Assembly (NCBI GenBank): GCA_963682055.1
Contig: OY821741.1
Location: 4,781,501-4,845,500, forward strand
Source: Primula veris
Taxonomy: Eukaryota > Streptophyta > Magnoliopsida > Ericales > Primulaceae
Direction of reading: 5' to 3'
DNA length: 64,000 bases
The position numbers and the translations under genes are program-made. Shown in pieces: positions 44,521 through 55,001 of this stretch. The first letter of the stretch is position 1. Each line of letters begins with the position of its first letter. The notes under the pieces were generated by a model that ran no database searches, was not told the DNA's origin, and saw nothing but the letters and a program-made list of their open reading frames with translations.

Positions 44521-47250
44521 AATTGTGCATACATGTACATTCATACATATATACATACATGCAGTGTAGTTATAGTTTGGATACGAAATTCGGATTACTA
44601 GTATTAATCATTCTTAATTGGCAGAGCCTTTGATTGTGTGGGCATTAATTGGGGTTCACATTATTTTTTTTACACTCACATTTTAATGGTATATTGTATT
44701 ACATTGGTTAATATGAATAAATAGATGGCAGACCTGTTTAATTTTTTTTAAATGTATGTGTATGTATTAATGTATGTAATTAAGTAATTAAGTAATTTTT
44801 CCTCTGAAATTTGTTTCTGGATTGAGTTTTTATGGGATTCAGTTTTTTTTATGCGAATAGCTGATATACTTGCTAATGAAGCATGCGCGTGTATGTGTTA
44901 ATTTGTTCTTATTTAGTTAAAAATTTTGTGTAATTCTATTGAAGCGAGCACTATATTTTTGGTTAGATGCAGTTTTCAAGATTGGTTTATTTGAATTTTT
45001 GCTTTTAAGCTGTACTTCATTGAGAAAGCTAAATGTTTATGACCCGAAAAAGCTTGAAATTTAAACTTGGAGTAAAGCAGATTGTTTTTAACCCTCCAAT
45101 AATTGAGCTGATATGTTGTAAAGTTTCAGCAAAATAAGCATTTTGTTTGCGGTACTGAAAGTTTAGCTTTTTTGGTTTGTTTTAACTGAGCTTCTAATTA
45201 GACAGCTTATTACCTTGAAAATTGTTGCTAACTATGTTTGCTGACCTGCTTGAATTTTTTTCATGTTTGTTTTAGCATATGCCATTTTCATAGACGGTTC
45301 CTATATACGAGCAACTTCTGGAGAAGCGTCAGGAGAAGCATCCAAGGGGAATCCGACTATTTAGCCTTACGGTGAGCTCTTTTTTCCGTTTAGATGTCTT
45401 TTTACGAAGAAAGGGCAATAACTTCACAAAATTAAAGTTAATGTTGTATATACTATCTTGGTCACATGTTCTCACTTTAATGTGAAATAGATAGATTGAA
45501 GAAAAGATTCTGCATCTTTATATGTTTTTTTTAAATAATATTTTAGTACTTAGGAATTGAAATTTGCTACTTTTGTTCGTTTGCTAATTTTTGAAACTAG
45601 TGATGATATGATTTCTTGTTTTTATAATCTTTTGTTAATTTGGATATTGGAGCAATACATGATTTTGATGTGCTGGATTTTGATTATGTTGTTAAATTAA
45701 CTATATAGGCGCGAATGTGTAGAAGTGATAGTTACTATACGATTTTTATTAAATCTGAGCATGTTATATCTATTAGTATATAGATAGCAATTGTAAGGTT
45801 CTTCTTTTTCTACGTTTACACCATATTCAATATCTTTAGATTTTGCTTCCTTGTAATTAATTAAAGGGTACAGATTAAAGGAATTAACTAAACCAAAAAA
45901 ACTAACAAACAAACCAGTATAACTCATCGTTTAGAAAACTAAAAAGGTGTCAAAAAGCAATATAAAAAATTTAATTGTCAATGATACTAAGTTAACATGA
46001 TTAATATAAATTTGTATTATGTTAGTTAAACACTCATGTGGGAATAGAAATATTTAGCAAAATTTCATTTGAAGTGTCCAATATACCATAATCTGGATGC
46101 TATACCTTTGTTTATTTGCACCTTATTAGCTCACTTTTTACTTATTATTTAACAGCTGGTGGTAGTTGGTTAACCGGCGTGAGTTTATATGTTTTTTTGT
46201 CCGATTAGTATAGAAGTTTTAAGTGGATAAATTCAGCTTTTTAATCAGTCTAAAAAAATCAGCTTATTTGCAGCACAACGAAACAAGCCTTAAGTGGAGC
46301 AAAATCACAATGAAGAGAATATGTTAAACTTCACAATTTTGCCTACCTTTTCATTTAGTTTAAAAAATCCAAACGAGAGTTTTATGGAGAAAAATCACAA
46401 TGAAGAGAGAGAACCCCTGGTGTGTGAGAGAGAGAACCCATTATGAACCCATTATTTGTTTGTTTGTTTTTGGTTTAGTTAATTCCTTTAATATGAACCC
46501 ATTATTTTTAAGGGCTATGATTAGTCTGTTTAAAATCATGTCACACTTTATGTTCACATACCGGTCTCATATATGCATACACTCATTAAGTTGTGTTTGT
46601 TTTCATATGTATTGATACTAAGACACTGGTATGTGCTAACTGCGCTTATGTATATATTTGAACTGAAACATGTATGTATCGTAATCTCTTTGTTTGACGT
46701 ATAACCACTATAAATAAATTTGTTGTGTATGTTTGGTTACTTTGTTAGTGCAAAAATTATTCTGTATTAAACTGTAGAGGTTTTCTTTACAATAATCATA
46801 ATAAGTTACATAAGTATTGATGTGATTACAATCTTATAAGATATAATAAATTGGTCTGGTTGAAAACAAACATGTAAGACCAAAAGAAAAGTATACTATA
46901 AAAATAAAATTATTTTAGTTAGTAAAATTGATAACGTGTAATGAAAAAATAGTCAAAAATCATATTTTTGTTGCACCCTTTTTAGTTTATTTAAGAAAAT
47001 TGAATCATGTGTATAAAAGATTAATCTAGTTATTTTCACATTTGCTGTAAATTCTTTTTAAAGCTGTTAATGAATTTTATTAATTCTGAACAAATTTACA
47101 TCCCAATTATAATACATTTGAAAATGTAAGGAACAAAATGAAACAAACATAAAATTTGAATTTTCCAAAATTTACGAAATTAGTCCCAAAGTGTATATAT
47201 ACACATATAGAGTGTATATATATATATATATAACGCTGTTATTATAATAA
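44166..47250. other. AT-rich region with a few gene-like traces
   Basis: 44275-44357 reads like a pyrimidine-rich plant 5' UTR ending in CAG|GTAACC, followed by an (AACCT)n-type run at 44358-44380. At 45293-45371 a short open stretch with AG and GT borders encodes VPIYEQLLEKRQEKHPRG, which could be one exon of a decayed transposase-type gene. An (AT)n repeat sits at 44490-44512. No full gene can be built. Confidence 0.3.
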
Positions 47251-47252
47251 AA

Positions 47253-47322
47253 GTATTGGTGGTCAAGTGGTTAAAAACCTTCCACTTTGTTTAATAGACC
47301 AAGGTTCAATTCCCATGGGTTG
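47253..47322 (+). mobile_element. tRNA-derived SINE head (box A and box B)
   Basis: TGGTCAAGTGGT (47260-47271) matches an RNA polymerase III box A, and GGTTCAATTCC (47303-47313) matches box B, at tRNA-like spacing. The acceptor arms do not pair, so it is not an intact tRNA gene. A T-rich tract follows. The 3' limit of the SINE is not clear. Confidence 0.5.
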
Positions 47323-48362
47323 TTTTTTTTTGTTTTAGTTAATTTAGTATGTAAAAAGACCATTTTGCCTTTCAACTTAACTGAAAATGTTAGTTGACGT
47401 GGCTATTTAACGGTCAATTTGGACGGAAAATACTAAATCGAAAATTTTCATTTAGTACAGTATACTAATCAATAAACTTGTTAGTTCAGTATACTAAATC
47501 GAAAACTCGTAATAGTTGAATATAGTAAACATTAATTATCTTAAATTTAAATGAGCCCCACAATCAAACAAAACCCCAATTCTCTTATGTCCCTCTCATT
47601 TTACGGATATTTTCTCTCTCTCCTCATTCTACAAGAACAAAAAAAAAACCAACAAAGGGGAATTTCGATTAAAACCGTAAAGGATCAATTGTTTTTGAAG
47701 AATGTGAAATAAGGTTAGTGTGAGCACGATAAATATTTTTATTCCTTCATCGGAGCTTGGAACCGACCGGAAAGAGATCTTCTACATATTAGGCAAAACT
47801 TTTTTAATTTTTTTATTTGAGCATGATTATAGTTTTTTAAAAATGGGTAAGTTATCATCATGGTATGTGATGTTTTAGAAAGGCTATTTGAAAATGGTGG
47901 AGGAAGGAAATGAGTAACCACGTCCATGTTGATGAAGCTCAGCTTCTTAGATCCATTTGATTGAAACAATGTTTTTAAAAAATGAACTATTAAAAATATT
48001 AATATTTTAATATGATATATAGATAGTTAATACATAACTGATGTATAAGGCTACATGTATAAAGAAGGTTTATACATACAGTTGAGAATGATATTAAAGA
48101 CAAATGCTTTAAAACAAACAATATAGGAGTACATAAAACCTGAAGAAACAAATTACAAAGCTCAAACAAGAGCAAAACCAAAGAAGCGAAAAACTTACAT
48201 CATAGGTTCTGCTTGTATCAAACAGAACAATTGTCTCTCACTCCATAAAAGCTTATAAAGATTAAGTAAAAACACTCACAAATGTAATTTTGTAAAATAA
48301 ATTGAAAATATAAAAGCTGAAATTTAAAGCATCAGTGGATGCAAAGGCTCTTGAAACTTGAT

Positions 48363-51300
48363 TTACTTGATAAACTCCATGACATGAAATCCAAGTGCAA
48401 TAGGAAACAACTTTAATTCCACAAAGCCAGCAGCTTTTGCTAACACATCAAATTCTGCTTCGGTTCTCTCTTTTCCGTCTTGTTGAAGCATCATTACAAA
48501 GTCCAGAGTTATCACATTCGCAGAGTCTTCGTCGGTTTGAAGAATTTGGGGGACGATAAGTTCAGTTGATATAACTTTACCATTCTTGGGCAGTGAATTC
48601 CAGCAATTTTTCAGAATTTGTATGCATTGTTCGTCATTCCAGTCGTGGAGTATAGTCTTCGAAAGTTCGGACAAATAAAAAGAATTAGGACACTATGGAT
48701 GAGGAAAATATAAGGAGGTAGATTGTGAATGAACTTAGTGTTGGTTTCCGTGTACGAAATAACAATTAATAATAAATAAAGGACTAAACAGTAATTAAAT
48801 AAAACCAGTGTAATCTTTATTAATTTCCAAATGAAATACAATAAACTGATTACAACATGTAGGTACTGAATCGTAAATAAAGCAAACGTTATCAGATTAT
48901 TATTAATTAATAATCTGATTTACTGATTTGCAATTAAAAGAAACTGCCGGACTGGAAAGTATAGACTTAACAGCCGGACTGTTCTGTTATGAATTTAAAA
49001 TACAGGACTGAATTGAAACTAATCTAAATACAGAATTAAATTACAGAAATGTAATTACAGCAATAAAACAGAACTTTAAACTAATTACAGAATAGTACAA
49101 ACAGAATATAAAAGCTACAGCTAAGGACAGAATATTAAAATACTGAAATTTAAATACTGAATTGGAAAAAACAGAATGTAAAAGACAGAATTTAAGTGCG
49201 GAAAATAAACGGACAGAATGTAAAAATTAATCAGACGAGGCTACTGTTAACAGTATGCCCTTAACCGATATTCGCTCAACCACCTTAGGTTTCTGGTTGC
49301 GTTGGCGCTTCGATCCCAAGGTACAACGTCTCTCGGAAGACTCACCGGAAACTGGCGACGAGTCTAAGTCGAGCTTTTAGTGGGTGGTTCTCTCTGGTTC
49401 TAAGATGCTATGAATAAAAATATATGCAGGCTTTTAGAGAGAAGATAGACTGATTTGAATGTATGAAATGTGAAGGGATGGCTGCTTCTTTATAGAGGAT
49501 TCTGAAACCGCAGAATTAAATGTGGTCATTAACTTCTAGGAGTTACATCCCCAGAATCCGCCTCCAATCACTGCTGGAGTTTCAAACCTTTTGGAATTCT
49601 AGGGACTTCTCTTACAAATATGCAAAAGTCCCTTTTCAGATTTAGTACAAGACCCGAGGCCCGAGCGAGCGCGCGCGTGTGTGGTACACACTAACCCACT
49701 CATGGGTATGTGGGCTTTATTAGTTTACCAACTACATAGGATGGACTTGTATATATAGAGTGAAAATCTTCATTGATTTTCCAATGTGGGATAACCCTCA
49801 TGGTTTATTCCCACTCTCTACTCCATTTTCCAGATTTCGGTTTTTCCCTCTTTCGAGTACCAACCTTCGAGTCCAATTATCATTCACACCTTTCCTCCGA
49901 ATAGGTCATGCGATATACCGTTGCGAAGCTCGTCGTACGAGCTACTCATACGCATAGAGTATGGCCTCAGAAAAACTGAGGAGTCGCATTAAAAATTGAC
50001 TCAAAGATGGTCCCTGACCACTTGGAACAATTATGTTTAAACTACATATTTTCCATTTTTTTTTCCAACACTTAGTGAGTAAATTTATGTTGGAAAAACA
50101 TGTGAAAACATGGGTGTTTCCGAATGGTCACTGGACCAACTTCGAGTCATTATTTCGTGTAACAGCGCTGAGTTGTTTATACCGTAATCAACGTGGTTGA
50201 GTAGCCCGTGTGACGAGCTTCGTAACGGTATATCACATGACCTATTCGGAGAATGGGTGTGAATACAAATTGGCTTCAAAGTTGGTACCTCGGAAGCTCA
50301 AATCTGGAAAAACGAAATGGTTAATGAGAAAAACCATTTAGTATAATCCCATATTGGAAGATTAAGAGTTAATCTTACAATATATATACCATACCAACCC
50401 ATGTAGTTATTAAACTAACATGTCCACATACACCTAAGAGTATTAGTGTGTACCACACACGCGCGCTCGCTCGTGTCTCGTGTCTCGGGTCTCGGGTCTC
50501 GGGTCTCGGGCTCGGGCACGGGCACGGGCACGGGCGTGGGCGTGGGCGTGGGCGTGGGCTTGGGCTTGGGCTTGGGCTTGGGCGGGTCTTGGGTCTTGGG
50601 TCTTGGGTCTTGGGTCTTGGGTCTTGGGTCTTGGGTCTTGGGTCTTGGGTCTTGGGTCTTGGGTCTTGGGTCTTGGGTCTTGGGTCTTGGGTCCAAACCC
50701 GAATAGGGAGTTTTGTATAAAATACAAAAGGAGTCCCTAGAGTTTCCAGCAAGAGAAACGTCAGCAATGAATGAGAGTAAATGCTGCGGTTTCAGAATTG
50801 ATTGAGCGGATTCTGGGGGTGTAACTCCCAGAATTAAAGACCAACATTTATGGTTGCGGTTTCAGTAGAGCCTATAAAAGGCAGCCATCCCCCTCTCATT
50901 TCAGTACACCTTCATACACACAACTCACAGCATAAGCATACACTTAGTGAGAGAGAACCGCACCACCAACAGCTCGACCTGTGGTTCGGTGCCGGTTTCC
51001 ATACGAGCCACTCTGAGATAGAAGTTGTACCTTGGGAACAAAGTCCCGAAACCAGAAACCTTTAAAGGTGGTTCGGGAAATATTGTTTAAGGGAAACTGC
51101 TCAGCAGTTGCCTCTTCTTTTAATTTCTGTTATTTACTTTTCAGTCCTTTATTATTCTGTCCATTTAATTTCAGTACTGTTTCCTTTTTGTATTTACTTT
51201 CCAGTACCTTTAGTTTCTGTAATTTACATTTCAGTCTTTCCTATTCTGTAATTTACTTTCCTGTAATTTAATTTCCAGTATTTACATAACAGTCCGGGCA

Positions 51301-53239
51301 GTTTATTTAATAACAGTCCGGGCAGTTTTTTTTTCGTTAAAACCAGTCCAGTTTGTTTTATTTACAAAACCAGTCCGGCAGTTTTTTATTTGTTAAAACC
51401 AGTCCGGCAGTTTGTTTAAAAAACCAGTCCGGCAGTTTTTTATTTGTTAAAACAGTCCGGCAGTTTGTTTAAAACAGTCCGGCAGTTTCTTTTTCTTGTT
51501 AAAACAGTCCGGCAGTTTGTTTTATTTACAAAACAGTCCGGCAGTTTTTATTTGTTGAAACCAGTCCAGCAGTTTAATTTAATTCTGTATGAGTCAGGAA
51601 TTGTAATTCATATTCCAATTGTGAGAAATAAAGTGTTATTTCCATTGCGTTCCTGTCTTTTATATTATTGTCCTTTTCTTTATCGTATTCGAAATAGTAC
51701 CAAAACCAACAATTTATAAATATGGGCTTAGCTTAGTTGTGCAGTTGAAGTTATAGAAGAAAAGGAAACCATACTTTTATCATTTTTAACTATCAGAAAA
51801 CCAGAAAACTAGCTGATCACTAATTAACTGCACCATTTTTTAAAGAGACAAAAATTCTAGCCCTTGTTGTACATATTCATTTTGCCCTTTACCATGCTTA
51901 GGATTCATACATGCTTACACCATTATACTTGAGATTTGTATGCTCAAACATTCTTCAGACTGATCCATTCAATAGCATAAAATTGTATCAAGAATAAGAA
52001 AGAGAAGTGAACAAACCTTCATGAAGATTGTTTCTGCTTTTGGTAGCGACTCAAACATGTCTCCTCCAACATGCTTCACACCTGTAAAATGAATTGATTT
52101 CACGTGATAGGTTAGAATATGAGGCGGATCTCAGAAATACATACGTTTTCTATAAATTATAAGAAAACCAAGTGCACAATCTTTCACTTTGAGGACATAA
52201 GCACAATCATTTTTACTATTTCAAAGATTCTTGGAATCCTAAAATTTTGTTACAGTGATAACATAATAGAAAAAATTATCGAATATTAGTACATATATTG
52301 AGACTTAAATAATATCAAAAACTCAAGGTTAAAATCTCGTTTCAAATTAGATACAAATGCTTAACGATGATACTTATTTTTATTCTTTGTTTTTAGCTTT
52401 ATGCCCATGATTAATAGTAGATTATTTGTGGCCTTAACAAAGACCATAAATTCGGGTTTCTTATAATTAAGTCCTAAAGTATGTACTTACTAAACAATAA
52501 ATTTCCCAACATAAAAAAGAAAAAAAAATAACACAAGAAACCCACCTTGAATGATTGGAGCATTAGCAATGACGTGAGGCATGTCGAAGTTGATGCCACC
52601 AATGTGAGGGTACATTGCGACTATCTTCCCTATAATACCTCCCAAGTTACCTCCAACGTCCATTAACTCAGTCACACCTTCAAAACCTTCGTAACTCTCC
52701 AACATAGAATCGACAACCAATGACGTTTGGCATGCGAGTGCTGTATTGAAGGAACGCTCGAATTCTGGTTTCTTTGAGGCATACTCAAAGTAAGTTTCCC
52801 CATGACATGCTTTAAACAAAGGCACACACCCCGGTTTTAGAACCGCGTCTTTAAGCAAATAAAGAGAATCTACCGACTCTTTCTCGGAAGCCCACATCAC
52901 AAAAGTGCTAAGCGAAAAGCCATCGGGCCCTGTGGAGAGAAAAAATGACTCTGGTGTCAAACCATAGTGAATGACTCCGTCTTCTTTGGTCGTCATTGAC
53001 AAGATGGAGTGAACACCCAACATCTTTAGTATCCTCTCTAGAGAAGCCGATGCATCGGGATTTTCTGTTGGTATTTTAGAAAGTATTTCGGAGCAAGAAA
53101 GCTGTGCATCAGGCTCTGAATATCGTATAATATCGAAGATTTTGAGCTCCATCGCAGCACGTACCACCATTTGAACATAGATCATCCTTGCTAAACCTGT
53201 AGGTGCTATAAAGTTCACACCTTGTACTTGGCCTTCCAT
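48363..53239 (-). CDS. COMT-type S-adenosylmethionine-dependent O-methyltransferase, intact
   Basis: Three exons: 53239-52546, 52081-52017 and 48656-48363, all with GT-AG borders. They join in phase to 350 aa, the normal plant small-molecule OMT length. An N-terminal dimerisation domain (residues 1-115) is followed by the SAM-binding loop MDVGGNLGG (about 193-201, a variant of the usual VDVGGGTG) and GINFDMPHVI. The catalytic His lies in ILHDW (His257), with acidic partners at E285 (STELIVP) and E316 (GKERTE). The end VMEFIK is typical. Substrates of the family include phenolics, alkaloids and anthranilate; none can be assigned here. Intron 2 is 3.36 kb because it hosts two solo LTRs. The gene sits between two blocks of Tat-element DNA. 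Confidence 0.93.
48739..50070 (-). mobile_element. Solo LTR, TGTTGG...CCAACA family, copy 3, in OMT intron 2
   Basis: 1,332 bp in reverse orientation, flanked by a perfect CTTAG duplication (48734-48738 and 50071-50075). It contains the complements of the family's landmarks: only two CAGTCCGGC cores near 48945-48985, the AAAGGTGG/CCACC block and the GTTGTACC block. It is the most diverged of the three copies. Confidence 0.85.
50461..50697. repeat. GGGTCT-type minisatellite with graded unit types inside LTR copy 2
   Basis: About 37 units of 6-7 bp arranged in ordered blocks: GTGTCTC, then GGGTCTC, GGGCAC, GGGCGT, GGGCTT and finally a long run of GGGTCTT. Copy 1 has only a few such units (26505-26556). 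The three open frames across it on each strand are low-complexity artefacts, not genes. Confidence 0.9.
51289..51575. repeat. CAGTCCGGCAGTTT tandem array in LTR copy 2
   Basis: About ten units of 25-32 bp with the same core as in copy 1, placed shortly upstream of the LTR's candidate polyadenylation signal. Confidence 0.8.
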
Positions 53240-53324
53240 TTTGTTAATATTATCAGTAAATATCAAATGCTTTGTTTTTTTAATATATCTAAATTAGCTT
53301 ATGATATTACTCTGACAAAAGCAG

Positions 53325-53334
53325 CTATTTATAG
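53325..53334 (-). promoter_or_regulatory. TATA box of the O-methyltransferase gene
   Basis: CTATAAATAG on the minus strand, about 86-95 bp upstream of the ATG at 53239, a strong plant TATA box. From here to about 54280 the DNA is AT-rich with no visible gene. Confidence 0.65.
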
Positions 53335-54312
53335 TGTTGTATATAGCAGCTTATCGATCGTTAATTAACTAGAAGACATGAGTTACATTGTTAATTTGTT
53401 ATTACATGGTTAATGCATTGCATATTAAATTAATCATGACTAATGCATAACGTTATTAAATTAAAGTAACAGTACGTCTAAGGCATTAAAGCTCAATTAA
53501 TAATAAGTTAGTGCTCGACCTCAATATGTGATTTTATTCCGTAACATGATTGACTATATTACTATATCTTCTCTGTTATAGTATGGTGTAATATTATTTT
53601 AGTTGTTTAGCTTAAACCATATCAATCCATATCGTTAGCTGGCATGTTAGTCAACTACTTTGTTTAGCTTAATGATATAATATGTTTTTTTAACTGAATT
53701 GAATCTTACTCCACTCAATTTAATAGGAGTATTTAGTAATAGTGCCTTTTTATTATTTATATTCATGCAAAACGCCACTCAATTTAATTCTATTTCATTG
53801 CTTTTGAATACTGCTCATATAAAGTTTTGGTAGCGGAAAATTTGATCTAAGCAAAGGCTAAAATGTGTATGTATATTATAAAAATAATGACATCTCGTTT
53901 ATCATATAGATTGAGAGGTTATAATTAGTATACTAAGGAGAAAAAGTTGCTGATACTTTGTAGCTCTTGTAATGTGATTTTCTATCGTATTCGTCGTGAA
54001 TGTCTTGTTATTGTGAAATAAGGTGACATATATATGACAGAATTGCTTATTTTCCCTCTGAGAAAGTCGTGTGAATAAATAAGCACTCAATCAGGTTTAC
54101 ATATACATTATAATCAAGAGATGAAAGGTTGAATTTGTGTAGATAATTAAAATTTCGTTAAAAACTTGATCTGCAATTATCCTTGTTTGATTAAGCTAAG
54201 AGTCTTCATGTACAGTACAAGATTTTAACTACGTCTTGTTCGTTGCTAGTTGATTTTCTTTGTATTTTGAAGGACATAACTATTATGTCAGGTACCGGTT
54301 AATCCCCTTGCT

Positions 54313-54867
54313 ATGGTGGTCTGGTCCCGACCGTCTTGTAGTTTAGGTGAAGGTTCTAGTTCGTCTCATATTTCTGAACTGAATTCGGCTCGTTGTGAAA
54401 TCGAGGAGTTAAAAATTAATATTTCGAATTTAACGACTCGGTTACGCGATTTGGGTGAGAAATTCAGTAAGAAGACGGCCCATTATATTGTAAATAAGGG
54501 AAAAGCCAAAGAGCTTCTAGGTGCACTTCGTCGGTCACGGGATGATGCCCGGGGCCGGGTGACGAGCTTGCACTTGACGTTGGGGGCCGTTTTTGAGGAC
54601 GCTGACTTGATATTATCGTTCGTCAAAGCTTATTGGGCCCGAGGTCGTGCGCTGGAGGTGTATGATTATGTGAAGGGCACTCGTGGCGTTACCCGAGCGG
54701 ATTGTATGGTTAATGCTATGGCTCGGGTAACTGAGACCACGACTGCCTTGAACCGCCTGGATTCTTTGGTGAAGAGTCGTTTGGGTACGCAGTTAACCTC
54801 GCTGCGGGACATTCATTTTGCTGACGCTGTAGAGACCTCGGCTTCTGTCGGGGATTTGTCTGACTGA
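54313..54867 (+). CDS. Coiled-coil ORF e of the Tat-associated set
   Basis: An open frame of 184 codons from an ATG at 54313; an earlier ATGTCAG at 54285 followed by GTACCGG could be a first exon. The sequence is helical (CEIEELKINISNLTTRLRDL) and continues with Arg/Ala/Asp-rich helices. GC content and codon use are higher than in flanking AT-rich DNA and match ORFs a-d. No known domain. Confidence 0.5.
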   Translation: MVVWSRPSCSLGEGSSSSHISELNSARCEIEELKINISNLTTRLRDLGEKFSKKTAHYIVNKGKAKELLGALRRSRDDARGRVTSLHLTLGAVFEDADLILSFVKAYWARGRALEVYDYVKGTRGVTRADCMVNAMARVTETTTALNRLDSLVKSRLGTQLTSLRDIHFADAVETSASVGDLSD

Positions 54868-55001
54868 CTTAGATTAGGGTTTTGTATTTTGAATTTCCTT
54901 GTTAGAAAAGTATTCTTTATTCTGATTCATTCTGTTGGTTATATGGCTTTGTGATGAATATTCATTTCTGTCTCTCCCCCCTTCTTCTTTTTTTTATATA
55001 G

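Larger units (their letters stand above)
50088..51711 (+). mobile_element. Solo LTR, TGTTGG...CCAACA family, copy 2, in OMT intron 2
   Basis: 1,624 bp, flanked by a perfect ATTTA duplication (50083-50087 and 51712-51716). It keeps a CCTATAAAAG box (50871-50880) that would sit in the LTR promoter, and AAATAAAG near 51627. It is close to copy 1 in sequence but carries a much larger GGGTCT-type minisatellite. It starts 17 bp after the end of copy 3, head to head. Confidence 0.9.

Noticed and set aside
50375..50767. Long open frames on both strands rich in DPRPKTQ or GLGSWVL repeats
   Set aside because: They are translations of the GGGTCTT-type minisatellite inside a solo LTR; all frames are open because the repeat lacks stop words.
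54200..54260. Helitron end (CTAG followed by T near 54250) that could have carried the OMT
   Set aside because: No stable hairpin lies 10-15 bases upstream and no matching TC start was found at the left border.
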